This document shows, in pieces, positions 1 through 9,308 of a stretch of 50,001 nt of DNA. Under the pieces are notes generated by a model. That model had not been told where the DNA came from. It ran no database searches and saw nothing but the letters and a program-made list of their open reading frames with translations. This DNA comes from a virus. The stretch lies in IMG/VR virus record IMGVR_UViG_3300036845_000765, positions 1-50,001 of that record, one strand, 5' to 3'. The position numbers were made by a program, and so were the translations under genes. How positions within the stretch are numbered: the first letter of the stretch is position 1; each line of letters starts with the position of its first letter.

Positions 1-182
1 TACTACAACTTCACCGGGGCGCTGCAAGGTGCCTTGGCCCAGTTCCAAGACAACGTCAAGCGTGCACCCAACGACAAGGAAATCAAGGAAATCGGCAATC
101 ACCTGATCCAAGAACAAACCGCTAACACCTGGTTCGGTGGCGCGTTCGGTGGGGAGCCGTTGTATAACATCTCCGTGCCTTC
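1..182. repeat. left copy of the repeated end
   Basis: Matches 49820-50001 with four substitutions clustered at 45, 48, 55 and 56. Two are silent; the pair at 55-56 changes Val (GTC) to Thr (ACC). The spacing gives a unit length of 49,819 bp. Confidence 0.9.
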
Positions 183-363
183 CGAAGACGTGGACCGAAT
201 CACTAAAGACAAATACTGGGAACAGCATAACATGCGGCCCAGTCCTCAGATGATTCACAATTACTATGTTCGCGAACAATACAACAAACTCTTCAAAGGC
301 TCTGCGTCCGCTGGGGAGGAGTCCATCGTCTCCGGCACATCTACAAGGCCATCCGCCGAATGA
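1..363 (+). CDS. internal virion protein, gp15-like, C-terminal 120 residues
   Basis: The open frame enters at base 1 with no start codon and ends at a TGA that overlaps the ATG of the next gene. It is the C-terminal part of the protein whose N-terminal part begins at 48380: bases 1-182 repeat at 49820-50001 in the same frame. Joining the two gives about 600 residues. By position (after a gp14-like gene and before a giant gp16-like gene) it is probably the middle component of an ejected internal core of the T7 type. No catalytic motif is visible. A TTG at 34 could be mistaken for a start, but the frame is open before it. Confidence 0.75.
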   Translation, partial: YYNFTGALQGALAQFQDNVKRAPNDKEIKEIGNHLIQEQTANTWFGGAFGGEPLYNISVPSEDVDRITKDKYWEQHNMRPSPQMIHNYYVREQYNKLFKGSASAGEESIVSGTSTRPSAE

Positions 364-3300
364 GTGACACTGACTATTCCGTCAACGACTTCATCGCCGA
401 TAACCAGCGTATGGCGAAGATGTTGACCTATGGTGCGATGGATGAAGACCCAGAGCAGGCCACCCGGGCGATCGAGCTTGGTGACTCCTCAGGGGTCCCG
501 GCGTCGGCGATCTATGGCAACGTCGACTCCTTCGAAAAGAAATACAAAGCCGCCCTCCAGTCCGATCTCATCCAACACAATCCACACCTCGCCAACTATC
601 TGGTCGGCGACCCAATGGCTGCGCGGGTGTCCAATGATGACTTGGGCAACCTGGACGAACTAACTCAACAGGTCAACAAAGGCACTGGCAAGTCCAGGCT
701 TCGCCAATGGTTGGATTCGACTTCCGTTTCCCAAACTGTATCCAAGTCCTTCATGGAAGGGTTTGGTGATGAGCCGGTCAGCCCAACTGGGTATCAGGAA
801 TTCTATCAAGGCTATTCTCGGCCCAACGATGTTGAATGGGCCTTGTCCCATCCAGCGCTGAGCTCAGTCCTCTCCCCGATCGGCCGAGCCGAGGGCCTTG
901 GCGAGATCGGGGTTGAAGCGCTCTCCCGAACCACCAACGGGTTGATCAACCTGGGCCACGATGCACTCAGCGCCATGTTCGGCAAAGGCTTCGCGGATGA
1001 GATGGCTGGGGAGGCACAGTATGCTATCACCCGTGGGGACATCGCGACCCCTGGGTTTGGTGGTGGCGCCAAAGGGCCCTTGGGCATAATCGAACAAAAC
1101 CAGCATTTGGTCAAAACCATATCCGATGTCTCCCATGCCTTGGACATTGCTGAACCTTGGTCCCGCATTGGCGAGGATCCACCGGTTGGCCTTCATCCGC
1201 TCATCGACAAAGCCAAGGAACTCCAAGCTAAGGAAGACGCGGATTGGATCGACAAGTCGCTGTCGGCCGCTGCCAAGTCCGCGACTAGGGAGCGTAGTCC
1301 AGAGCTATTTGCCCAGTTCCTCCGGGGCCAGGTAGGCAACCGGGAGATCGGGATCGACCCAGAGGCGATTGCTAAGCTGTACGGAGACAAACCTCCTGCT
1401 CCTGACGACAACATCCTTGGCTGGATACCTGGGTTGGCTGAGAGCCTTGAGGCTGCCAAAGCCACCGGCGCGGATGTCACAGTCCCGCTAGCTGACTACC
1501 TAGCCAAGGTTGATCCGGACATCGCCAAGGAACTCCACGACTTCATTCGGGTTCGGGACAAAGGGGTCACGATCGACGAGGCCAAGATCGAGGCCGAGCC
1601 GAAAACGGCCATTCCCGACCCAGTCGCCTCGATCCGTGCCTCGGCTGGGCTGGAGCCGATCTACGCAGCAGCTGGGGATCGGAAGGTCACACTATCCCGC
1701 AAGGACTACGTTGAGGAAAATGCCCGTGAGTTGGCGCAAGATACCGGTCGTGATTATGACCAGATGTCACCGGAAGACCAAGCTGAAATACGCCGAGATG
1801 CCAACCGAGGCTCCTACAACCTTGACATGCTCGATGAAACTGGAAAGCAGATCGGTTCAATCAAGCTCTCTGAACAGAAAGGGGGCAAGCAACTCTACAT
1901 ACAAATGATCCGCGCTGGTGGTACAGCCTCCATGTACGATCCGAATTTCCTTGGGCCGGCGTTGATCCGTGATCTCAAGCGCCAGCTCAAGTCTATGTTC
2001 CCCAATGCCGAGACCCTAACTGGCTATCGCGTTACCGGGGCTAGAGAAAAGGCTGGTGAGCAGGCATGGATGGCCAAGTCAGCTCTGTCAGTGGTCAAGC
2101 TTGATCTAGGTGAAGATCCCCAAGGGTTTAGGGATCTCCTAAGCCCCTACTGGACCCAAATCGGTCCTGAGTCCTTCGCCTACACCCGTCCAGAATGGTC
2201 CCCTCGCGAAACCCAAATCGCCAACGCGGTGGCACAGGAGGCGGAACGGTTGGCACCGGGGATTGACGTCCAAACCGTTCACAAACTCCTGTTCGAAGCT
2301 GCCGGGAATGGTGTTCGGGGACTATTCAATACCCAAACCAAACAGATGTTCATCTCCCTTGAATCCAAAGCTGGGCAGGTGGGGATTGTCAGACATGAGG
2401 TTGTTCACTGGCTTCGCAGTTCTGGGTTGTTCTCGGAGGGTGAATGGTTGACCTTGGCCAGGGCAGCGCATGACCAGAATTGGATTGAACGGTATAATAT
2501 CTCCGCGCGATACAAGAACTTCGACCCAGAAGCCCAGCTTGAAGAAGCCATCGCGGAAGGGTATCGGCATTGGGCTATGGGAGAGGGTGTAACCAAAGAC
2601 ACCGGGGTATTCCAGAAGATCAAGGATTTCTTCGAAGGGATCTATCGGCAGGTTAAGCAAGTCCTTGGCAAAGACTTCACCTGGGAGGAGCTGTTCAAGG
2701 AGATCGATGCTGGCAGGGTCGGACGGCGCGAAGGGGAGGATGAAGGCCTGGGCCAGCAGGTTTTGGCGAGCTCAGACTTAGCCAATGACATAGCAGGGCC
2801 CGAATCATTTCAGTCACCCCGACACGCTAAGATTAGACTCGATCAATTACTACGAGACAAAGCCCAGTCAAAGAAGCTGGGGGATGATGTGGAATCTACG
2901 GACTATATGCACTATAACGTGGCAATTAGAAGGCTTAGAGAGTATTTAAAGCAGAGTAGGGACGGTGGTTCAGGGCGGGTTTTGGCATCGGCTGGGGAAG
3001 GTGAAAAGCCATCTCGTGGACCAATGGCTCGGGAGGTTGCTCCCCAGCACCTTCCCTGGTATGACAAGGGCTTCCGCGGAGAGCCTCGTGGCGGCAACGA
3101 AGCTGAGCAAGCTGCTTGGGACCGCGGGAAGTTGGATGCGAGCAATGCTGAGCGTCAGGCTTTGGCCGGGCCCAGCAAGCCTGTTGAACAGCCAAGTCCT
3201 GGGCCCGCAGCTGAGCAGCCAACGGCCAAGTCTGGTGAAGCTGGCGAGGAAGAACCCTTCGGCCTATACTCCCGGGGCAAAGCTCTCGGCGTGACCGACG

Positions 3301-6300
3301 CTCACATGGAGCGCATGCACGATCTCATCCGCGAACGGAACGAGAAGGACTTCGAAGCTTCCCAACGCCGGGCCGAGGTTCGCCAACGGCGCCGGTCCAA
3401 TAAAGACTGGAAAGAACGTCGGACTGTTCTCCGCGATGAAGTCCGAGAGCAAATGTCCTCTCGGCCCGATCTGGCTCTAGACGCGGTCCTAACCAAATAC
3501 TCTGTGAAAATCGACCCGGCCTACCTTTCCGAAGACCAGCGTTCGCGCCTCCCCAAAGACTACCTCCAAAAGAAAAACGGAGTCAACCCAGATGACCTTG
3601 CTCCTTACTTTGGCTTTACCTCTGGCGATGCCATGGTCGAGCGCCTTGGTATGCTTACCGAAGAACGGCGACGAGCTGGTATGTCCCAGCGCGATTACCT
3701 CAATCGATCCATTGATGTGGAGACTGACCGAAGACTTAACCAGGAGTTCGGGGATCGGGATAAGCATATCTTGGATGAGGCCAAGGATCAGGCGTTGAGT
3801 GAGACTCAGCTTAGGTTGGTTCATGAGGAGACCATGCAATTCGCGGTCAAGGCTGGGCAGGAACCGCAGTTCACCTTGGATCAAACCCGGGCCATGGTTC
3901 GGCAAGCGTTCGATTCCGTCCCGGTCGGCCAGATCAAATCTGACAAACTCCTCCAGAACGCAGGCAAGCTGGGGAAGAAGATTGAGGAAGCCGGGTCCAA
4001 AGGTGACTGGGCCGAGGCTTATCGCCTGAGCCAGCAGCGGAATCACACCGTGATCGCCGCGAAGATGGCTAGGGATTATGAAAAGGCCCGGGCTAGCTTG
4101 GATCGAACCGCGAAGTCAATGGGCAAGCGGGAACCACCGTCGGTCACTGCGGAGTATGCTAATTGGATTCATGATATGCTTAGTAGGGTTGGGTATAGAA
4201 TCCAAAGGCTTCCCCAGGATCTCGCCGAGAACATTGGGCGCCAGAACGAAAAGACCATTGGGGATTTCAAATCCGCCAAGGAAGCTGAATGGTCATTGGG
4301 TGGCGGGGCGGCTCTGCGGGAACTCCCAATCGCTGGGTGGATCTTGGATGATCCGGCGTTTAAGAAGCCCATTGATGAACTAACCCATTCCGACTTCATG
4401 GCGTTCAAAGGTACCATCGATGGGCTGGTCAAAGCTGGCCGGGATGAAAAGAAGATCTACGCTGCTGGGGAGGTCGCGGATCGGGCAGCGGTGATGGGCC
4501 AGATGATGGGTCAGCTTGGTACCTTCAAGATGAGAGCTTACAAAGCCACCGTCGGAGCCGTGGACAAGTTCCTCAAGCTCCCCAGGTCCTTCTTCGCGGG
4601 CCAGACGGTTATGGAGACCTTGCTCAACCGTTGGGATCGTGGGGACGCCCTAGGCGTGTTCAACCGGTATATCACCTACCCGTTGGCCAAGGCGTCCAAC
4701 TACAAGAACGTTCTCGAGCGCGATGCGGCTGATCAGCTCAAAGCCCTAGGCCGACCCAAAGACCTGAACAAAACCGTGGCCTCCCCGTTCAATGATCATC
4801 TAACCCGAACCGAAGCCAACCCAGATGGGGAGCCTTATTCCAACTTCACGCGAAACAACGTCCTGGCTATGCTCCAGAACGCCGGGAATAAGTCCAACTG
4901 GACCGTGCTGGCCAAGGGGTTTGGGGAGGACCCGGCTAAGCTCTGGGCTTGGTTGGAGAAGAACGTTACCCAGGATGATATCGACCGAGCACAGAAGCTG
5001 GGTGGGATCTTCCAACACTATGTCAAACTGGCCGACAGTGTCTACGAACGTCTTACCGGCGCGACTGTCCAGAAGATCCCGCTGGAACCAGTCACCTTCA
5101 ACACCCGCGAAGGGCCAGTCACCATGCCGGGCTGGTACCATCCGTTGATCAAAGATTCCCGGCGCGAGGAGGTTTGGGAGAAGGATGACGACACCGGGAT
5201 CTGGACTCGGCGGCCAACCGGGAAGCGCGGGTCAGTGGATGATGGGGATTACTTTCATGCGTCGACGTCGAATGGGTATACCATGAAACGTACCGGTGCC
5301 ACCTACCCGCTCGAACTCAACTTTGACATGGTCCCAGCTCGGCTTCAACAGATGATCCATGATATTGCTTACCGCGAAGTGTTGCTGGAGACCAACAAGA
5401 TCTTCTCCAGCAAGGCCTTCCGCGCGGAGGTTCTCAAACACTATGGCGAGGAATACCGGGATCTGCTCGAACCATACCTCCATGGCATCGCCGGGGCAGA
5501 GTCAATACCGTCTAAGGCCTTGGCTGGCTGGGCCAACCTAGCCGAAGTGTTTCGTCAGAATGTAATCTCCAGCTTGATCGCGTTCAATCCCTACACCGCA
5601 CTCAAGCATGGGCCAACTGCGTTGGTTATGTCCAGTCGGGAAGTCGGACCGGTTAAGTTCGCCAACGCGCTGATGCACTACTACGGCAAATCCCCAGACC
5701 TAACCATGACCAATTCCAAGTTCGCGATGACCCATTCTGAAGAACTCCAACGTCGGGAGCGCCACTGGCAAGAAGCCATCCGTGGCCAACTCGACAAACT
5801 CGGTATCCAAACCAACCCGGCCCAGGCAGTTCGCAACTTCATGATGGAGAAGGGGGCTTGGCTGGTTGCCAAATCCGACATGATGTCGGCCAAACCCACT
5901 TGGACCGCGGCGTTTAATGAGGCTATCGCGGCTGGGAATGACTTTGGCACGGCTGTCCAACTCGGCGATCGCGCAGTCCGGCGAGCCCACGGGTCCACAG
6001 CAGCCACTAACCAGCCATTGTTCGTTTCCAACAAAGCCGGACTCCAGCGTTGGTTCACTTCGGTGTATGGGTTCTTCGGGACCAACATGCAGCGGAGGAT
6101 CGAGATCGCGCATGATCTGAATGACACATACCAGCTTGGCCGCCAGAAGCAATGGTCAGCAGCAGCAGCACATTTGCCTGGACTGTTAGCCGACGTGATG
6201 ACCTACGTGGTCTGGCCGACCATCGTCGAGGAAGCCGTCACCGGCCTAACCACTCAGGACAAAAAGGGCTGGGGACAACACCTCGCTGCGGGGGCATTCT

Positions 6301-6644
6301 TGGGCCTCTCGACTAGTGTTCTCTACCTCCGCGATCTGGTCCAGGCCGTTGTCCACGGTCGCGATGTCTCAGCGGGTCTCCTCGGTGCCCCGTTCCAGGA
6401 TGTCGCCAACGTGGCGAGGGACTTCGGCAAAGGGAACAAATCCTGGTCTCGCCAGAATGCTGGACGGACTGTGGGGCATATGCTAAACCTAATCGGTGAC
6501 GGAACCGGTATGGCCCCGCATACTCTCAACAACGCGGTTAAGTTCGGCATCGACCTTGTCAACCACCAAGCCCATCCCCACTCCCCAATGGAAGTCTTCC
6601 GCGGTGCTACCCGTGGGCAAACTCAACGAAAGGTTGAACGATGA
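360..6644 (+). CDS. giant internal virion (ejection) protein with zincin motif, gp16-like
   Basis: This 2094-residue protein is the largest in the unit. It sits after the gp14- and gp15-like genes, where T7-type phages encode the protein ejected into the cell envelope with the DNA. The N-terminal half looks polyvalent. Residues about 490-565 resemble an acetyltransferase-like fold. Residues 679-683 are HEVVH, an HExxH zinc-protease motif, with a candidate third ligand in EEAIAEG at about 728-733. A low-complexity linker follows at about 850-970, then a long charged helical region at about 980-1400. Two hydrophobic stretches lie near residues 1940-2000 and could span a membrane. The ATG overlaps the preceding stop (ATGA). 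The ejection role is inferred from order and size; the protease role from the motif alone. Confidence 0.82.
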   Translation: MSDTDYSVNDFIADNQRMAKMLTYGAMDEDPEQATRAIELGDSSGVPASAIYGNVDSFEKKYKAALQSDLIQHNPHLANYLVGDPMAARVSNDDLGNLDELTQQVNKGTGKSRLRQWLDSTSVSQTVSKSFMEGFGDEPVSPTGYQEFYQGYSRPNDVEWALSHPALSSVLSPIGRAEGLGEIGVEALSRTTNGLINLGHDALSAMFGKGFADEMAGEAQYAITRGDIATPGFGGGAKGPLGIIEQNQHLVKTISDVSHALDIAEPWSRIGEDPPVGLHPLIDKAKELQAKEDADWIDKSLSAAAKSATRERSPELFAQFLRGQVGNREIGIDPEAIAKLYGDKPPAPDDNILGWIPGLAESLEAAKATGADVTVPLADYLAKVDPDIAKELHDFIRVRDKGVTIDEAKIEAEPKTAIPDPVASIRASAGLEPIYAAAGDRKVTLSRKDYVEENARELAQDTGRDYDQMSPEDQAEIRRDANRGSYNLDMLDETGKQIGSIKLSEQKGGKQLYIQMIRAGGTASMYDPNFLGPALIRDLKRQLKSMFPNAETLTGYRVTGAREKAGEQAWMAKSALSVVKLDLGEDPQGFRDLLSPYWTQIGPESFAYTRPEWSPRETQIANAVAQEAERLAPGIDVQTVHKLLFEAAGNGVRGLFNTQTKQMFISLESKAGQVGIVRHEVVHWLRSSGLFSEGEWLTLARAAHDQNWIERYNISARYKNFDPEAQLEEAIAEGYRHWAMGEGVTKDTGVFQKIKDFFEGIYRQVKQVLGKDFTWEELFKEIDAGRVGRREGEDEGLGQQVLASSDLANDIAGPESFQSPRHAKIRLDQLLRDKAQSKKLGDDVESTDYMHYNVAIRRLREYLKQSRDGGSGRVLASAGEGEKPSRGPMAREVAPQHLPWYDKGFRGEPRGGNEAEQAAWDRGKLDASNAERQALAGPSKPVEQPSPGPAAEQPTAKSGEAGEEEPFGLYSRGKALGVTDAHMERMHDLIRERNEKDFEASQRRAEVRQRRRSNKDWKERRTVLRDEVREQMSSRPDLALDAVLTKYSVKIDPAYLSEDQRSRLPKDYLQKKNGVNPDDLAPYFGFTSGDAMVERLGMLTEERRRAGMSQRDYLNRSIDVETDRRLNQEFGDRDKHILDEAKDQALSETQLRLVHEETMQFAVKAGQEPQFTLDQTRAMVRQAFDSVPVGQIKSDKLLQNAGKLGKKIEEAGSKGDWAEAYRLSQQRNHTVIAAKMARDYEKARASLDRTAKSMGKREPPSVTAEYANWIHDMLSRVGYRIQRLPQDLAENIGRQNEKTIGDFKSAKEAEWSLGGGAALRELPIAGWILDDPAFKKPIDELTHSDFMAFKGTIDGLVKAGRDEKKIYAAGEVADRAAVMGQMMGQLGTFKMRAYKATVGAVDKFLKLPRSFFAGQTVMETLLNRWDRGDALGVFNRYITYPLAKASNYKNVLERDAADQLKALGRPKDLNKTVASPFNDHLTRTEANPDGEPYSNFTRNNVLAMLQNAGNKSNWTVLAKGFGEDPAKLWAWLEKNVTQDDIDRAQKLGGIFQHYVKLADSVYERLTGATVQKIPLEPVTFNTREGPVTMPGWYHPLIKDSRREEVWEKDDDTGIWTRRPTGKRGSVDDGDYFHASTSNGYTMKRTGATYPLELNFDMVPARLQQMIHDIAYREVLLETNKIFSSKAFRAEVLKHYGEEYRDLLEPYLHGIAGAESIPSKALAGWANLAEVFRQNVISSLIAFNPYTALKHGPTALVMSSREVGPVKFANALMHYYGKSPDLTMTNSKFAMTHSEELQRRERHWQEAIRGQLDKLGIQTNPAQAVRNFMMEKGAWLVAKSDMMSAKPTWTAAFNEAIAAGNDFGTAVQLGDRAVRRAHGSTAATNQPLFVSNKAGLQRWFTSVYGFFGTNMQRRIEIAHDLNDTYQLGRQKQWSAAAAHLPGLLADVMTYVVWPTIVEEAVTGLTTQDKKGWGQHLAAGAFLGLSTSVLYLRDLVQAVVHGRDVSAGLLGAPFQDVANVARDFGKGNKSWSRQNAGRTVGHMLNLIGDGTGMAPHTLNNAVKFGIDLVNHQAHPHSPMEVFRGATRGQTQRKVER

Positions 6645-7300
6645 GCCTAACCGAAGTAATGCCGTTACTAATCGCCGCGATGGCCGTGTTCGGTGGCGTT
6701 ACGCTGGGCTTGATGGCACTGGCTTGGCGAGCGCTGGGGATTGCTCATGATCTCGCCAAGCTGGCATTGAGTCAGGGGATCACCCCGCCACCCAAGCTCC
6801 CGGTCATTCTCAAATCCTCGTCAACCGAGGTGGTGCCACAGACCAAGCCCAGCGCTGTGCCGGTGCCTACCGCTCCAACCCCAGTGATCGACCCAGCGCT
6901 AGTCGCCGCTGTGAAGAAGTTCGAAGGGTTCTCGGCTAAGGCGTATGGGGATTTCAAGCAATACTCAATCGGGTATGGAACCAAAGCCACCGGGCCGGAT
7001 GAAACCATCACCGAGGCCGAAGCTGAAACCCGCCTGAACGAAGAACTCGCCAAGGCCGAGGCCGCTGTGGAGAGCTTCGCGCCTAATGCTCCCAAGGGCG
7101 TCAAGCAAGCCCTAACCGATCTGACCTACAATTCCGGCACTGCCTGGATGAAAGCCGGGCTTGGGCAACTCATCCAAGCTGGTGACTACACCAGTGCCAA
7201 AGAACGTATCCTGCAATACAACCATGCAGGTGGGGAGGTCAATTCTGGCCTAACCAAACGTCGGGAGGCAGAAGCTTCCTGGTTCGACAACCCTCTGTGA
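6641..7300 (+). CDS. GH24 lysozyme (endolysin) with N-terminal membrane segment
   Basis: This 219-residue protein should cleave the glycan backbone of peptidoglycan at lysis. The C-terminal part (about 85-216) is T4-type GH24: E95 in KFEGF, D104 in YGDFKQ, and the IGYGTKA signature at 110-116. The usual catalytic threonine position is a serine (S109), as in other GDxKQxSIGYG lysozymes. Residues 5-30 are strongly hydrophobic, suggesting a signal-arrest-release or membrane-anchored endolysin, followed by a Pro/Thr-rich linker at about 48-85. ATG overlaps the stop of the giant protein. It opens the lysis group. Confidence 0.92.
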   Translation: MSLTEVMPLLIAAMAVFGGVTLGLMALAWRALGIAHDLAKLALSQGITPPPKLPVILKSSSTEVVPQTKPSAVPVPTAPTPVIDPALVAAVKKFEGFSAKAYGDFKQYSIGYGTKATGPDETITEAEAETRLNEELAKAEAAVESFAPNAPKGVKQALTDLTYNSGTAWMKAGLGQLIQAGDYTSAKERILQYNHAGGEVNSGLTKRREAEASWFDNPL

Positions 7301-7314
7301 AAGGAAAGACGACT

Positions 7315-7572
7315 ATGCCGATTGATGAAGGAACTGTCAACGCTGTGGAAGGTGCCGTCAACGCGGTGGTGCCGATTGTGATTAGTCTCGTCCCCGGTGC
7401 CGGGGTCGCCAGCCCGTTCATCGCTGCTGGGCTGCCTGCGTTGGAGAAGATCCTCAACGCTGCGTTGTTCACTACCAGCTCGACGAAGAGCGGGTTCAAC
7501 TGGGAAGCTGGGTTTGCGGAATTGATGACCCATCTGAATCCGGGTGGTGCGAACTCGGCGAAGCTGAGCTAA
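7315..7572 (+). CDS. small hydrophobic protein in lysis group
   Basis: An 85-residue protein I do not recognise. Residues about 18-50 are rich in Val, Ile, Ala and Gly and could form one or two membrane helices, so a role in holin or antiholin function is possible. The start is ATG 7315, with an AAAGGAAAG Shine-Dalgarno just upstream. An in-frame GTG at 7297 overlapping the lysozyme stop is less likely. It lies between the lysozyme and a membrane/coiled-coil protein. Confidence 0.7.
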   Translation: MPIDEGTVNAVEGAVNAVVPIVISLVPGAGVASPFIAAGLPALEKILNAALFTTSSTKSGFNWEAGFAELMTHLNPGGANSAKLS

Positions 7573-7597
7573 CCCAACCAAACCCGGCGAGGACTCC

Positions 7598-8053
7598 ATG
7601 GCAGTGCAGGAAAACGGTTATGTCTCACGAGGCAATCTAATCGCCGTTACCACCGTTGCTGGGACTGTCCTCGCTGGGGCCGGTGGGTTCTTTACGTTTA
7701 GCTATAGCACACAACAGCTTCAGATCTCTGATTTGAAGCATACCATCGAAGGTGTGGAAGGTAGCTACCTGCGGAAAGAAGAACACGCAGAATTTCTTCG
7801 CCGGATCGAGGGTAGGATTGAGTTGATCGCGGCCCAGGTTCTCCGTGACGAACATGATATAGTCCCACGGTCCGAGCACGATCAACAATGGTCTGCAGAG
7901 AAAGATCGACAGACGAGGATGCAAGCGGATATCAAGGAGATACAAGCTCAGCTCGGAGGGAATTTTACATTGCATGATAAGCTGATCGAAATCCAAAATC
8001 ATCTTGACGCGTTGAGTGCTAGGCTGAATAAGGATAAGACCAATGCCAATTAG
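7598..8053 (+). CDS. membrane-anchored coiled-coil protein, possible i-spanin
   Basis: This 151-residue protein has one N-terminal membrane helix (about residues 12-32) and then a long charged helical region (about 40-145) with heptad-like hydrophobic spacing. That layout, next to an endolysin, fits an inner-membrane spanin, although no partner lipoprotein with a lipobox is obvious. A GGCGAGGA ribosome-binding site precedes ATG 7598. The end overlaps the amidase gene by 11 bp. The spanin assignment is inference from architecture. Confidence 0.72.
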   Translation: MAVQENGYVSRGNLIAVTTVAGTVLAGAGGFFTFSYSTQQLQISDLKHTIEGVEGSYLRKEEHAEFLRRIEGRIELIAAQVLRDEHDIVPRSEHDQQWSAEKDRQTRMQADIKEIQAQLGGNFTLHDKLIEIQNHLDALSARLNKDKTNAN

Positions 8054-8588
8054 ATTGCCAATTCCGGCTGGGCCGAAGATCACTATTCGCTTCGTCCTCC
8101 ATGAAGGCTGGGCCGCGGACGCCATCGCCATTAGCGAAGGAACGTTCATGCCGTTCGCGCCGGGGCACGCAGAAGGGATTACACCGGAGGGTACCCACAT
8201 CGGCCAGTTTGGGGAGGCCCATGTCAACGCGGTCAAAGCTGGGATGCAGGAGCTACCGGAAGGATATGACACCGGCCAGATCCGGACCCTTCCCAATGGC
8301 CGGCCCTGTGATCTCTGGGTTGATCTGGCCTGTACCCAAGCCCAGGCGGATGCCTTCTATTCCTACATGCGGGCCAGCCTTGGGGAGCCCTATGACTGGC
8401 GAGCGATTCTCGGCTTCGCCATTCCCTTCCACGCCCACGAGCTCAACCATGCTATCTGTTCCGCCAAGGTAGCGCTAGGCCTGCGCAAGGCTGGGATCTT
8501 CCCTTGGCCTCTGCCGGTGCCGGCCCATTTGATCAACCCAGGCCGATTGTTGCTTTTGCTCAGCGTACTCACCGAGGTTCCTCATTAA
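8043..8588 (+). CDS. permuted papain-like (YiiX/NlpC-P60 type) amidase
   Basis: This 181-residue protein resembles permuted papain-fold phage enzymes. A histidine lies in an early GHAEG motif (H42), a GEPYDW motif at 114-119 and the probable nucleophile in ICSAK (C139) come later, so the His-before-Cys order is the permuted one. Such enzymes act on amide or ester bonds, often in peptidoglycan or lipids. Its place between an endolysin and holin-like genes suggests a second wall-acting or virion-entry enzyme. The substrate cannot be read from sequence. Confidence 0.72.
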   Translation: MPIRLPIPAGPKITIRFVLHEGWAADAIAISEGTFMPFAPGHAEGITPEGTHIGQFGEAHVNAVKAGMQELPEGYDTGQIRTLPNGRPCDLWVDLACTQAQADAFYSYMRASLGEPYDWRAILGFAIPFHAHELNHAICSAKVALGLRKAGIFPWPLPVPAHLINPGRLLLLLSVLTEVPH

Positions 8589-8599
8589 GGCTGGGCCAT

Positions 8600-8908
8600 A
8601 TGGAAAACGACCCTGGGTTTTTCCACAACTTGGGTTTGCATATTCAAGCCATCATTGGGGGTGGTCTTGGCGGTGTCGCCAGTTCCTTCCTTCGCCGACT
8701 GGCTAAGCCTGTGGAGATCATTGGCACGGTGTACATCGGCATGTTCACAGCGAACTACTTCCATGAAGCTGTGGAACACTACCTAGGCGTTTCTGAGCAA
8801 ACCGCCGGGGCGATTCTCGGCATCACCGGAGTTATCTTCTGTCAGTTCATCGTTGACAAGGCAAAGGAATGGCGGTTGTTTCAAGCAAAGGGTCCCGCGA
8901 ATGATTGA
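8600..8908 (+). CDS. holin-like membrane protein
   Basis: A 102-residue protein with two or three predicted membrane stretches (about residues 15-32, 40-58 and 70-90) and a charged C-terminus. Size, topology and position beside the endolysin and amidase suggest a holin; no family-specific motif is seen. The start is ATG 8600; an upstream in-frame extension lies inside the amidase gene and is rejected. The stop overlaps the next ATG. Confidence 0.72.
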   Translation: MENDPGFFHNLGLHIQAIIGGGLGGVASSFLRRLAKPVEIIGTVYIGMFTANYFHEAVEHYLGVSEQTAGAILGITGVIFCQFIVDKAKEWRLFQAKGPAND

Positions 8909-9308
8909 CCAAGTCTTTGATCCGGCTATCGCGCTGGTTGTGTTTAGGGTAGCGAGTTTCTTCTGCATGACCCTATTGGTCTACGTGGCCCAGCAAACCG
9001 AGTTCGACCCGGTGAACTCGTGTGATCCACGGTGGCTGAGATGGGTTCGTAGGGGGTTGTTCTACATCGCGGCGCTGGCATCGGGGGCGCAGGCGTTGGT
9101 GCCGAGTATTTGGACTTTGGTTGTTCAACTGGTCGCTGCCGACTTCATGCTCTTGATCAACGCGGTGTCCCTCCATCTCCGCGCTCCCAGAGATCCGGGT
9201 AGCCATGCCCGATCCTCGCGACAGCCCAATGCTAATCCTCCCCACCGTCCATCCTTGGCTTCGCAGCCCGCCACATTCGCTGACCGGTCAGATAGTTCCC
9301 AGCGGTAG
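8901..9308 (+). CDS. small multi-helix membrane protein, last gene of the plus-strand arm
   Basis: A 135-residue protein with three likely membrane helices (about residues 6-25, 45-65 and 70-93), then a polar, Pro/Ser-rich tail. It could be a second holin or antiholin. The start overlaps the previous gene by 8 bp (ATGATTGA). Its last 77 bases overlap, in opposite orientation, the end of the minus-strand helicase gene, so the two arms of the phage meet inside coding sequence without a spacer. Confidence 0.7.
   Translation: MIDQVFDPAIALVVFRVASFFCMTLLVYVAQQTEFDPVNSCDPRWLRWVRRGLFYIAALASGAQALVPSIWTLVVQLVAADFMLLINAVSLHLRAPRDPGSHARSSRQPNANPPHRPSLASQPATFADRSDSSQR

Noticed and set aside
1-182. The end repeat as a T7-type direct terminal repeat
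   Set aside because: It lies in the middle of an internal virion protein gene, is not identical between copies, and is distant from terminase and regulatory regions.
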